DNA of 64,000 nucleotides, taken from assembly GCA_019347805.1 (NCBI GenBank), contig JAHWKR010000009.1:1-64000 (forward strand). The letters are read 5' to 3'. A program made the translations under genes and the position numbers. Below are positions 17,451 to 27,381 of the stretch, piece after piece. The stretch's first letter is position 1. Every line of letters starts with the position of its first letter. The notes beneath the pieces were generated by a model. It ran no database searches, was not told the DNA's origin, and worked only from the letters and a program-made list of their open reading frames with translations. The DNA is from Methanobacteriota archaeon. GTDB taxonomy: Archaea > Thermoplasmatota > E2 > JACPAO01 > JAHWKR01.

Positions 17451-18971
17451 GTGGTCCCTGTGCGCGTCTCCAACACCCTTCTCGCCGTCCTGTTCGTCGC
17501 CCCGGTCTTCGCGGGCTGCATCGTCGGAGACACCCCGGAAGAACCCCTCCAGGATGTCCTGCCGAGCCTGGTGAACGCCACTTTGAAGGACGCCGAAGGC
17601 GCCATCGCCTCCCTTGCCCTCATCGCAGGCCTCGACGCAGACGGCACACCACTCTGGTACGAGACGAGCCGGCTCGACGGCCGCATCGAGAACAAGACCA
17701 TCGGCGCCGAGGTCGACCGCCTCGTCGCCTGGTCGAACGGAAGCGCCTACGAGATCACCTTCGAAGCACAAGGCCGCGCCGACCTCGTCCTGTCCGACAC
17801 CCTCGTCGACCTGCCCCACCCCGCCCCCGTCTCCGAGCGCATCGCGTTCACCGACTCCACCTTCCCGCTCCAACTCGGCACCACCTGCCTCGAAAAAGAC
17901 GACGGCGACATGGGCTGCGGTCTCGACGAACCCTCAATCGAGGTGGACGGCCGCGGTTGGATCTATTACACCGCCGTCTGCTGTTTCTTCGTCTCGAGCC
18001 CCGTGTGGGTCTCCAAGGACGGTGGCGCCACCTTCGAACCCCTCGAACACCCCATGAAGGACGTCTACGGCAACGAAGGCGACCTCGCCATCGATGACGA
18101 AGGCAACCTCTACTACATGGACATCGATCTTGCGACCTTCGGCATCGCCCGCTGGAACGCCGAACTGGAGCCCCAGTACAGCTACCGGCGCCCCGGTGAA
18201 CCGCTCGTCGACCGGCCCTGGATCCGCGCCGGAGAAGGAGGCGTCGTCCACGCCATCTACAACACCGGTGTCGACACCGTCTATTACCGCTCCACCGACC
18301 ACGCCCTCACCTTCAGTGCAGCACCGGAAGCACGTTTCGGCAGCGCCCTCGCCCGCGCCTACTCGGACGTCCAGCGCGGCATCGTCGGTATGGTGAACGC
18401 CGGCGACTACATGGAATCGACCGACGCCGGCGTCACCTGGGGCGAACGCACTGACGTCCCCCGTTGCAGCGCCGACACCGCCTCCGTCGATGAAGCCGGC
18501 AACGTGTGGTACCAAGGCAAAGGCTGCGTCATCGGAAGACTCGCCGATGGGAACTGGACGAAGCCCATGCTGCTGGCGCCCGGCATCACGAAATCCTTCA
18601 CCTGGATGGGCGCCGGAGCCGAAGGCGCGGTCGCCACAGCCTACTATGGGCAGATCGAGGAACCCAGTCATGCCGAAGCCCTCGGCATCGAGACGAACGG
18701 TTGGTACCTCTTCGTCTCCTGGTCCAACGACGCCCACAGCGAGACACCCCACTGGGCCCACATGCTCGTCGACCCCGACCCGCTCGGCTTCGACGACCTG
18801 GGAAGACGCCTCGGTGACTTCTTCCAGACCGTCATCGGCCCTGACGGCGCCATCCACATCGCCTACTCGATGAACGCCGAGATGGACGACTCCGCCACCT
18901 CGGTCTACCGCAAGGTCGGACCGGTCGCCGGGCTCGCACCGACCAAGCCGCTCGTCGGGCCGTTCGCTTAG
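17451..18971 (+). CDS. Secreted lipoprotein, sialidase/BNR-like beta-propeller
   Basis: LFVAPVFAGC lipobox; WVSKDGGATFEPL, YYRSTDHALTFSAAPE, MESTDAGVTWGERTD Asp-box-like repeats. Confidence 0.72.
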   Translation: MVPVRVSNTLLAVLFVAPVFAGCIVGDTPEEPLQDVLPSLVNATLKDAEGAIASLALIAGLDADGTPLWYETSRLDGRIENKTIGAEVDRLVAWSNGSAYEITFEAQGRADLVLSDTLVDLPHPAPVSERIAFTDSTFPLQLGTTCLEKDDGDMGCGLDEPSIEVDGRGWIYYTAVCCFFVSSPVWVSKDGGATFEPLEHPMKDVYGNEGDLAIDDEGNLYYMDIDLATFGIARWNAELEPQYSYRRPGEPLVDRPWIRAGEGGVVHAIYNTGVDTVYYRSTDHALTFSAAPEARFGSALARAYSDVQRGIVGMVNAGDYMESTDAGVTWGERTDVPRCSADTASVDEAGNVWYQGKGCVIGRLADGNWTKPMLLAPGITKSFTWMGAGAEGAVATAYYGQIEEPSHAEALGIETNGWYLFVSWSNDAHSETPHWAHMLVDPDPLGFDDLGRRLGDFFQTVIGPDGAIHIAYSMNAEMDDSATSVYRKVGPVAGLAPTKPLVGPFA

Positions 18972-19033
18972 CGAGAAGGAGAGAAAAGGCCGGGACGGAA
19001 CCCGGCCTTGCCAGACGGGACCGGCTGTCCCAC

Positions 19034-20914
19034 CTAGCAGTTGTTGTCCTTCCACGACTGCGGCATGTTCTCGTGCGCACACGGGTCCCAGACCGGCGGC
19101 GTGAAGAACGCATCCTCGCCGCGCGTGATGGTCGGCAGCTTGAGGACGCTCCCCGCATCCTCCACGGTGACCGGTGTCACCACCGTCGACGGGAGATAAT
19201 CCCACACGGTCGGCGTGAGGCGCAACTCCAGAACGGTGCCATTCGCGACGAACACGTCCATCGGGAAGAACTCCATCTGCGCCGTGATCGTTTCACCGGG
19301 GACGACGGTCTGCATCTCGTCGCCACCGGCATGGTAACGCAGGTCCATGACGGCGTGTCCGATGTGCGCTCCGTCGGCGAGCAGTGTCGCCCCGATCTGT
19401 CCGCCCGGTCCACCCGGCGTCACCTGGACATGCAGGCGCGGCAGACCGGCGATGCGCAGGTCCTCTTGCAGTTCCATGGTGTAGACCGGACCGGTGGACG
19501 TGGATGTCAGGGTCGGCGCGCCGAACAACCCGCCTGGAGGCACGTCCTGTCCGCTGTGGGGACCGAACGTGCGGTCCCCGGACGTGAACGCCAGGTCGCC
19601 ACCCAAAGCCAGAACGTCCCATGCGACATCGCGCGGTGGCCAGGTCTCCTCGATCCGCCAGGCACCCTGCTGGTCCTGCATCTCGACGACGAGCTCCGGC
19701 TTCGGTCCGGTGCCCTTCAGATAGTGGTCGAACCACTCCAAAAGGTCCTGCGCCCAATCGAAGCGCACCGTCGAACCCTCAGGGCCGATGCGGGTCCCAT
19801 GCTCGCTCGGACGGTCCGGATAGTTGTGCGCCCACTGTCCGAACAGGCCCTTCATCTCCAGGCCCTTCTCCTCCAGTTGTTGATAGTAGGGGAACGCCAT
19901 GTGGGGATCGACGTTCCAATCCTGCATGCCGTGGATGAAATAGACGCTCCCTTTGTAATTCTGGAGCACCTCATCACCGAAGCTGCGTTCCTCCCAATAG
20001 CGCGCCATCTCCGGTGTCTGCTCGGACCCGAGCGCGTAGGTGGTGGCGCCGTGCGCGAGGGCGGTCTGTGTGTCGGGGCAGATCGTGTTCTCCGCCGCCT
20101 GGCGTGCCTGCAGCACGGGGTCGAGGTCTTTCTGGGTGTAGGTGAACGTGTAGTAGATGCCCCACAACAAGCCAGGCCCGCGGCTTTCCGCCGATCCGTT
20201 CTTCCACATCAGATCCTTCTGACCGGTGAGACCGGAGATCGGCACCACCGTCTTGACGTACGGGTTGCCGTCCATCGCCGCCTCCCAAGGCGTCGAACCG
20301 TCATAGCTGCGCCCGGTCAAAGCGACGTTGCCGTTCGACCACGGTGCGGTGCCGAGCCATTCCGCCGCCGCCTGGACGCCCGCCTGTTCGACCGGTCCCA
20401 TGAGGTCCATGCAACCGCCGGAATCACCGGTACCCATCACGCTCACCTGCGCGATGGCATAGCCGTGCGGCACGAGGTTGTCGATGAGGAACTTGCCGAG
20501 GCGTCCCGCCGGTTTCGTGGCGTGCTCGTCGAACAGGAGTTCTCCATAGTAGGGTCCCGCATCGGCGACGACCGGGACCTTGCATTCATCGGGCAGTTCC
20601 GCCGCGGCCCAATCGCAGCCCTCGATGTCGGGCAGGAAGATGCCCATGTGCGCCTGCTGCACCGGAAGTCCGTTGCCGAGCGGCACCTCGACATCGAAGG
20701 AGACGCCGAAGCCGGGCAGGATGTCATAGACGCCCGCTTCGAGGGTCTTGCTCCATCTGCCGGTCGTGTCGAACTCCAGCACGTGCCGGTCGCGGATCGG
20801 GACGAGCGAAGGCGTCTCATCATCTTCGACGGAAGCGACAGGTTCCTTCTCCCCGGCGATGCAGCCGGAGACGATCGAGGCAAGGAGGACGAGGACGACA
20901 AGGTGGGACCGCAT
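19034..20914 (-). CDS. Lipoprotein CocE/NonD-family hydrolase (X-Pro dipeptidyl-peptidase-like)
   Basis: MRSHLVVLVLLASIVSGC; ALTGRSYDGSTPWEAAMDGNPYVKTVVPISG; C-terminal jelly-roll. Confidence 0.82.
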   Translation of the reverse strand: MRSHLVVLVLLASIVSGCIAGEKEPVASVEDDETPSLVPIRDRHVLEFDTTGRWSKTLEAGVYDILPGFGVSFDVEVPLGNGLPVQQAHMGIFLPDIEGCDWAAAELPDECKVPVVADAGPYYGELLFDEHATKPAGRLGKFLIDNLVPHGYAIAQVSVMGTGDSGGCMDLMGPVEQAGVQAAAEWLGTAPWSNGNVALTGRSYDGSTPWEAAMDGNPYVKTVVPISGLTGQKDLMWKNGSAESRGPGLLWGIYYTFTYTQKDLDPVLQARQAAENTICPDTQTALAHGATTYALGSEQTPEMARYWEERSFGDEVLQNYKGSVYFIHGMQDWNVDPHMAFPYYQQLEEKGLEMKGLFGQWAHNYPDRPSEHGTRIGPEGSTVRFDWAQDLLEWFDHYLKGTGPKPELVVEMQDQQGAWRIEETWPPRDVAWDVLALGGDLAFTSGDRTFGPHSGQDVPPGGLFGAPTLTSTSTGPVYTMELQEDLRIAGLPRLHVQVTPGGPGGQIGATLLADGAHIGHAVMDLRYHAGGDEMQTVVPGETITAQMEFFPMDVFVANGTVLELRLTPTVWDYLPSTVVTPVTVEDAGSVLKLPTITRGEDAFFTPPVWDPCAHENMPQSWKDNNC

Positions 20915-21026
20915 AGGGCGGAGAGCGGGAGAGGAGGTTCTTGGTCTTTCTGGTGTTCGGCTCCGCGATTCCCCTAGAGGGGTATGTGGGGATGATGAAA
21001 GACGTGCTACAGGAGACGGCGCAGGA

Positions 21027-22247
21027 TCACCGACGCATCCGGCCGAACAGCAGCATGCCGGCGAGCGCCACCAAGAACGGAACGGCGGCGGTCCAGAGCG
21101 CGACCGGAACACCCTCCCGCCCGCTACCCCGCTCGTCGCTCGATTCGGCGAAGGCGAGCGGTCCCGCACCGCTGACCACCGCCACGTGGCTGCGCGCGCC
21201 CGACAGCGCGCTCTTCGTACCACAAGGGCCGATCTCGTCGATGACCCGGTCGATGCGCACGAGCCCGTAGCCGAACGCATGGTCACGTCCCGGCTCCCCC
21301 AGGTCCTCGGCCGTGTCCTGGAACACCGTGCGCAGATCAGCCGCCGACAGGTCGGGCCGACACGAGAGCGCCAGAGCGAACGCCCCCGCCACGTGGGGTG
21401 CCGCCATCGAAGTCCCGCTGGCGCGCCGATATCCTCCGTCGAGATCCGTCGAGACGATGCGTCTGCCGGGGGCCGAGAACTCCACTTCCGGCCCGCGGCC
21501 GGACGAACCGACACGCTCGCCAGCCGCATCGACGGCCGCGACCGCGATGACCTCCGGATAGGCGCCGGGGAACTTGACGCAGTCGTCGTCCTCGCATTCG
21601 CGGCCCGAGTTGCCGACGGCCGCGACCAGGACCACACCCTCGGACGCCGCGTGCTCCACCGCCGTCCGCAACGCCGTCGAACTGGTCTTCGTGCCGAGGC
21701 TCATGAGGATGACGTGCGCACCGGCGTCGACCGCGCGATGAACGCCCCGCGCGACGGCGGCATGGTCCCCGCCGCATTTCTCCTCGCCGCGCGGCCCGAT
21801 GACCTGGATGGGCAGCAAGCGCACCTGGGCCGCACCCGCGACCCCTTCGCCGTTGCCCATCGTCGCGCCGAGGATCCCCGCCACGTGGGTGCCGTGGCCG
21901 CACGTGTCCTCCGGCTCTGTGTCGTCCCCCACCTCATCGTAGCCGGGCAGGATGCGCGACGGATCGAGGTCCGGGTGGTCGCGCACGATGCCGGTGTCGA
22001 GGACAGCGACAAGGACCTCGCGGGAGCCGTTCCCGGCCGACGCCCAGGCGAGCGGGAACCCCATCTGGCGCAAGCCGTACTGGCCGTCGAAGTAGCGGTC
22101 GGCCGGGGCCGGCGCGACGACAGGGACGGCCGGCGACGCCGCTGCAGGCCCCACGAGGACCAGGAGGAACACCGCGAGGATGACGAAAGGGCGGCTGAAG
22201 GTCGGTCCCCGAATGCGGCGGCGAGGAGGGTCTCCATGTCCACCCAT
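21027..22247 (-). CDS. Subtilisin-like (S8) secreted protease
   Basis: VAVLDTGIVRDHPDL, CGHGTHVAGI, ASGTSMAAPHVAGA catalytic motifs; C-terminal TM. Confidence 0.92.
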   Translation of the reverse strand: MGGHGDPPRRRIRGPTFSRPFVILAVFLLVLVGPAAASPAVPVVAPAPADRYFDGQYGLRQMGFPLAWASAGNGSREVLVAVLDTGIVRDHPDLDPSRILPGYDEVGDDTEPEDTCGHGTHVAGILGATMGNGEGVAGAAQVRLLPIQVIGPRGEEKCGGDHAAVARGVHRAVDAGAHVILMSLGTKTSSTALRTAVEHAASEGVVLVAAVGNSGRECEDDDCVKFPGAYPEVIAVAAVDAAGERVGSSGRGPEVEFSAPGRRIVSTDLDGGYRRASGTSMAAPHVAGAFALALSCRPDLSAADLRTVFQDTAEDLGEPGRDHAFGYGLVRIDRVIDEIGPCGTKSALSGARSHVAVVSGAGPLAFAESSDERGSGREGVPVALWTAAVPFLVALAGMLLFGRMRR

Positions 22248-22556
22248 AGAACGCTTCCGTGCTCAGGGGGAGACGTATAAACGCTTGTCCGCAGAGCCGA
22301 AGGTGCGCATGTCGACGTTGTGCAGGTGTGGTGGCCGGACAGGCAAGACCCATATCGGACAACGGGGCGCTTCGACCCGCCGCCGACCCCTTGCCCACCG
22401 GAAATGCGATGCCAAGCTCGCCGGCCTCTCCTGGCCCCACCCTCCCCTCGCCGTCTGATGGTTCCAAAAGCCCCCGCTTGAAGAACGCCTTTTAGCTCCG
22501 TAAACAGCTTTCGCGTGACAGAGACCCCAGGTCAGGTCACGCCCGAGGCAGACCCC

Positions 22557-25500
22557 ATGCGTCGCATCACGAAGATCGGTTCGGTACTCATCGCCCTCCT
22601 TGTGGCAGTGCCGGCCCTGTCCTACATGGACCTCTTCGGAGGCGCCGAGGCGGCACCCGAGGCCCCGCTCCTCTACAGCGTGCAGACCCCACACCCCGTC
22701 CGTCACGTGGCCTACGCCAACGGACCCGTCGACCCAGCGGCCGCCCCCGGCGCCCAACGCTTCGTCTACGCCTACGTCATCGACGCCCCCGACGGCGACC
22801 TCCTCTTCATCCGCGAAAAAGTGGAGGATGGCACCGTCTTCTTCCAATCCGGTGTCGACGGCGCGCCCCGCTTCGACAACGTCACCGGCATCGCCATCTC
22901 CCACGACGGCCTCAGTCTCGTCCTCGGCACGCACGAAGGCGTCGTGCACTACTTCACCTCCAACAGCCGCTCGTACGACACGCATGTCACCTACGACACC
23001 CGCAGCCACGTCACAGACGTCGCCATCGACCTGTCGGGCCGCTACAGCACGGCCGTGACCTACCACGGCGACGTCTACTTCTTCGAACGCGACCGCCTCG
23101 TCGCCACCGGCCTCCCCTACTTCCACCACAACCCGCTCACGCCCTTCGGCCTCCTCAATCCCGACGGCCTACCCCCCGGTGTGCTCGACCCGATCCCGGA
23201 ACGGGTCCCCGTGCACAACGTCACCGCCCTCGACCTCACCCTGCGCGTCTACACCGACGTCGACATCGGAGGACTCCCCTCGGGACCCAACGACCCGGCC
23301 GGCCTCGGTGTCGTCGCCACCAGCGCCGACGGACAGGTCTTCTCCTTCAACGTCGCCTCCTTCTCGCCCATCCGCGTCACCGGCGTCGGCGCGGTCCCAC
23401 AGGCCGCCGCCCAACCGGCCGCCTACCGCCTCACCGAAGGCCGCTGCACCGAACACACACTCCAAGGCGTCACCTTCCGGATGCCCTGCGACAGCGCCGC
23501 CCTCGCCGACCTCATCGACCAACTCGACGGCCTCAGCTCCGGCATCGCCACCGAGATCCTCAGCACGGTCTCCGACACCGTGCGCGCCCAGACGGTCCTC
23601 GATCCGGTGCTCGGGGTGCTCGGCCGAGAGGATTCCGTCCGACCTGTCATCGCCCTCGAGGCGACGGAAGGACTCGCCGCCCAAGGGGCGCACCTGTTCG
23701 TCGTCGCGCTCTCCGACGGCGAGGTCCATGGTTTCCGCTCCGTCTTCGCAAGCGGCAACGGCGACCCGCTCGAGCCGATGTGGACCACGAAGCCGACCCC
23801 CGGCCTCACCAGTCTCGACCTCAGCAACCTGTTCGCGACGAACGGACGCATCGTCGCCCGCATGGCGACCGGGTCCGATGACGGCACGGTGCGTCTCTAT
23901 CGCGCCGAGCCCGTCGCACCCGACCTCGGCGACCCGCTCGAGCCCTACCGAAGCCATCAAACGAGCGGCGGCTCCGCGATCCACGCCGTCGGCGTCAGCC
24001 ACGGCGACGGGCAAGGCCTCGGTGGCGCCGGTGACCATGTCGCCGCCCTCACGGCCGACGGCCGCATCCTCCTTGTCCATGCCGTCAAGACCGACGGCTC
24101 CGGCGGACCCGAGCTGGTCTACACCGGCCTCCTGCCCGTCGCCGGGCTGCCGACGCACGCCGACCTCAGCGACGGCGGCTCGGTGCTCGCATCGACCGAA
24201 GACGCCGGTGTCGCCCTCTACGGTTTCCTCCTCGCGGTCGACCTCGTCGCGCCCACCAGCATCGGCAAGATGGAGACCTGGAGGGCGAAAGCGGTCGCCA
24301 CCGCCCGTGACGCGGCCGTCATCCGGTACGACTGGACCATCGAACCCACGAACCCCGACAGCACCGTCCTCCCGGTCACGCTGAGCGGAGAGACGGTCGA
24401 CCATGTCTTCACCGAAAAAGGCGTCTATTCCGTCCTCCTGGAGGTCGAGGACGCCCTCGGTTTCATCGCCAACGACACCACCACCGTCGCCGTCGGCGTC
24501 AAACCCCCCATCGTCCGCATGGCGCTCCCTTCGGGCACCGTGAAGGACGTCGACGTCACGATCGACCTCAACGGCACACGCGACCAGGACCCGTCCCCCG
24601 GTGCGGCCAACGACGGCATCAAGAGCCTCACGCTCGACCTCGGCGACGGCCGCAAGGGCATCCCTGTGGACCTCGCGACCAAGACCATCGTCGTCAACTG
24701 GACCAAGGCCGGCAGCTACACGGTCCGCGCCACCGCCACCGACCAGGACGGCCTGAGCGCCAGCACGCAACGGTCCATCACCATCAGCGACGACGGTGGT
24801 GAATGCGTCCCCTCGCCCTGTCCCCCACCGCCCTCGAGCGACATCCGCCTCACCGGCATGACGATGGCGCGCGACAGCGCCCACTCCGTGTCCTGGGGCG
24901 GCATCGCGACCGGCTCCGACGGCCGTTATGTCATCCGGGGCCCCACAGGCAGTATCCTCTTCGACTCCGGCGCGACATCCCCCGGCGCCCTCTCGAGCCC
25001 CATCCGCAACGCCGTCATGACGCCCGACGGCAGCGCCTTCGTGGCAGGATTGCAGAACGGCAGTGCCATGCACGTCCCCCTCGCCAGCCCCGCCACCCCG
25101 TTCTTCCTCAAGGTCACGGACGAACCCCTCGTCCACGCGCTCGTCAACGACGACGGCAGCGAAGTGCTCCTCGCCACGGCGAACGGGCTCCTCGTGCGCA
25201 TGGAGGCCGACCTGCGCCGCGAGGTCGCACGCTACGACATGGAGACCGAGATCACCCACGTCGTCGCCGACCAGCACTTCGTCCGCATCGTGGTCGTCGA
25301 CCGGACCAACACGGTCCAACTCTTCATGGGACGCGACCTCGCCTTCGGCCGCGACGACCACTTCGTCTCCGGGTCCAACGTCCGCAGCATCGCCATCACG
25401 CCCGACTTCGGCATCAACGGCCGCGGCAACCTCTATCTCGGCCGCGACGACGGACGCGTCCAGATCGTCGCCCTCACAGGAGACCGCATGTTCCCGGCCA

Positions 25501-27272
25501 CCCCGGTCGACATGGACCTCCGGTTCCCGATCGGCCGCCTCGTCGCCTTCCCCTTCGACGAACAGGCGCACTGGAAACTGGCCGCCGCCTCCGATTCCGA
25601 CTCGGACCGATGCGTCGTCGAGGTCACCGACCCCGCCACGCAACGCCCCTGCGGCAAGCTCATGCTCATCGACTCGCGCGGCCCGAAGAAGGACAACATC
25701 CCCCAACTCACGAGGTCGACCCCCCTGGAAGGCCGCGCCGTGTCGCTCGAGGCGACACCATCCGCACGCCACTTCTTCGTCGGCCTCGCAGGCGCCGAAC
25801 CGCGCATCCACCGCTACGACACGCTCTGGCACCTCGGGCCCGTTCTCAAGATGGAGCACGGCCTGCCCCGGTCCGGCATCGTCAAGATGGACATGGCCGC
25901 GAGCGGGACCTCGCACACGCTCTTCGCCGACGGCCGGTTCTACTGGCTCTTCGGACCCCCCACCGCCGACTTCCGCGTCGGACCGCATGACGACGGTGGC
26001 CTGCCGCAATGGGGCGAACGGGTCACGGTGCGCGACAACGCCACTTTCGACTCCGGCCTCTCTCTCCCCGGCGACGGCACGATCACAAGCTGGGCGTGGG
26101 ACCTCAACGGCGACGGCGTCACCGACAGCACCGAAGAGAGCCCGGTCTACGTCTACGGCCGAGAAGGCACCTACACCGTCCGCCTCACGGTCTTCTCCAC
26201 CGTCACCTCGACCGGAGAGAGCACCCAGTTCGACCGCTGGGAGACGAAGCTCGCTGTCTGGAACCCGCCCCCGGTCGCCGCCCTCAAGGCACGTGCACCC
26301 GGGCTGACCTACTCCACCGACCCGATCACCATCGACAGCGGAGAACGCGTCGGCTTCGACGCCACCGGCTCCTACGACCCCGATGGACGGCTCTGGTACT
26401 ACCGGTTCGCCTTCGGCAACGGCGTCGAACTGTCCTCCGAGCACCCGTGGATGAACTACACCTACCAGGTGCCCGGCGTCTACCATGCCCGCGCCATCGT
26501 CGCCGACATGGACGGCTTCACCGACGAATCCGACCCGATCCGCATCGAGGTCCTGAACCGCGCCCCCACCGCACGGCTCTTCGGACAGCAACCTGCCCGC
26601 AACGAGACGGAATGGACCTACACCCAAAACGTCCCCGTGCAGTTCTTCGGCCGCTCCTCGTCCGACCCCGACGGCACCGTCCAAGCCTACGAGTGGCAGG
26701 TCGTCTGGACCGACGGCGTGGCGAACAGCACCGACAGCGGCACCGGCGAGAAGTTCACCTACACGTTCACCCGCCTCGCCGTCGACCACACGGTGCGCCT
26801 GCGCGTCCAGGACAACGCCGGCGCCTGGTCGGCATGGACCGAGAAACCGGTCCTGGTGGACGACGGCATCCGTCTGCGGCAGAGCTACAACGACCCCGAC
26901 CGCCACTACATCAACCCGACAGAAGACATCGAGGTGACCGGGTTCGTGCACGACTTCACCACCTATCCGGGCACCGGAGCAGCGGTCGCCGGCGCTGACA
27001 TCCTCGTCACCGTCTGGTATGACGGCCCGCTCGGCTCCGACCGCACCCCGAAGAAGGTCGAAGAGGTCTGGCACACCACCGCAGGCGACGGAACGGCGAC
27101 CCATGTCGTCAAGAAGACCGACGCCGGCGTCGCCTACAGTCCCGGCCAATACCGGGTCCAGATGGTCGCCCTGCAAGAGCCGTCGTGGGACCCGGCAGCG
27201 AAATCGATGACCGGCGGCCCTGAATGGTCGGACGAGACCGAGACGGTGTTCATCGTCGAACCCCCCAACTGA
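22557..27272 (+). CDS. Very large secreted PKD-domain protein with WD/PQQ-like propeller regions
   Basis: Signal peptide, PKD motifs (DLNGDGVTDSTEESPVYVYGREGTYTVRLTV; SYDPDGRLWYYRFAFGNG). Confidence 0.8.
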   Translation: MRRITKIGSVLIALLVAVPALSYMDLFGGAEAAPEAPLLYSVQTPHPVRHVAYANGPVDPAAAPGAQRFVYAYVIDAPDGDLLFIREKVEDGTVFFQSGVDGAPRFDNVTGIAISHDGLSLVLGTHEGVVHYFTSNSRSYDTHVTYDTRSHVTDVAIDLSGRYSTAVTYHGDVYFFERDRLVATGLPYFHHNPLTPFGLLNPDGLPPGVLDPIPERVPVHNVTALDLTLRVYTDVDIGGLPSGPNDPAGLGVVATSADGQVFSFNVASFSPIRVTGVGAVPQAAAQPAAYRLTEGRCTEHTLQGVTFRMPCDSAALADLIDQLDGLSSGIATEILSTVSDTVRAQTVLDPVLGVLGREDSVRPVIALEATEGLAAQGAHLFVVALSDGEVHGFRSVFASGNGDPLEPMWTTKPTPGLTSLDLSNLFATNGRIVARMATGSDDGTVRLYRAEPVAPDLGDPLEPYRSHQTSGGSAIHAVGVSHGDGQGLGGAGDHVAALTADGRILLVHAVKTDGSGGPELVYTGLLPVAGLPTHADLSDGGSVLASTEDAGVALYGFLLAVDLVAPTSIGKMETWRAKAVATARDAAVIRYDWTIEPTNPDSTVLPVTLSGETVDHVFTEKGVYSVLLEVEDALGFIANDTTTVAVGVKPPIVRMALPSGTVKDVDVTIDLNGTRDQDPSPGAANDGIKSLTLDLGDGRKGIPVDLATKTIVVNWTKAGSYTVRATATDQDGLSASTQRSITISDDGGECVPSPCPPPPSSDIRLTGMTMARDSAHSVSWGGIATGSDGRYVIRGPTGSILFDSGATSPGALSSPIRNAVMTPDGSAFVAGLQNGSAMHVPLASPATPFFLKVTDEPLVHALVNDDGSEVLLATANGLLVRMEADLRREVARYDMETEITHVVADQHFVRIVVVDRTNTVQLFMGRDLAFGRDDHFVSGSNVRSIAITPDFGINGRGNLYLGRDDGRVQIVALTGDRMFPATPVDMDLRFPIGRLVAFPFDEQAHWKLAAASDSDSDRCVVEVTDPATQRPCGKLMLIDSRGPKKDNIPQLTRSTPLEGRAVSLEATPSARHFFVGLAGAEPRIHRYDTLWHLGPVLKMEHGLPRSGIVKMDMAASGTSHTLFADGRFYWLFGPPTADFRVGPHDDGGLPQWGERVTVRDNATFDSGLSLPGDGTITSWAWDLNGDGVTDSTEESPVYVYGREGTYTVRLTVFSTVTSTGESTQFDRWETKLAVWNPPPVAALKARAPGLTYSTDPITIDSGERVGFDATGSYDPDGRLWYYRFAFGNGVELSSEHPWMNYTYQVPGVYHARAIVADMDGFTDESDPIRIEVLNRAPTARLFGQQPARNETEWTYTQNVPVQFFGRSSSDPDGTVQAYEWQVVWTDGVANSTDSGTGEKFTYTFTRLAVDHTVRLRVQDNAGAWSAWTEKPVLVDDGIRLRQSYNDPDRHYINPTEDIEVTGFVHDFTTYPGTGAAVAGADILVTVWYDGPLGSDRTPKKVEEVWHTTAGDGTATHVVKKTDAGVAYSPGQYRVQMVALQEPSWDPAAKSMTGGPEWSDETETVFIVEPPN

Positions 27273-27381
27273 TCCCGTTCACCCGCCCACCGTGAGTGGG
27301 CCGGGGCCGCGCGCCCCTGGAGGTACCGGAGGTGGTACGGGTGGGGCCGTGTGCCCCACCCCCTTCCTCAGGTCCGTCCGA

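Noticed and set aside
20915-21637. N-terminal extension of the CocE-like ORF
   Set aside because: Overlaps the subtilisin gene and is Arg/Ser-rich; the lipoprotein signal gives a clear start at 20914.
23169-27176. 1335-aa minus-strand ORF
   Set aside because: Antisense shadow of the PKD protein; low-complexity Gly/Val/Asp/Arg composition typical of GC-rich third-position mirroring, no domain motifs.
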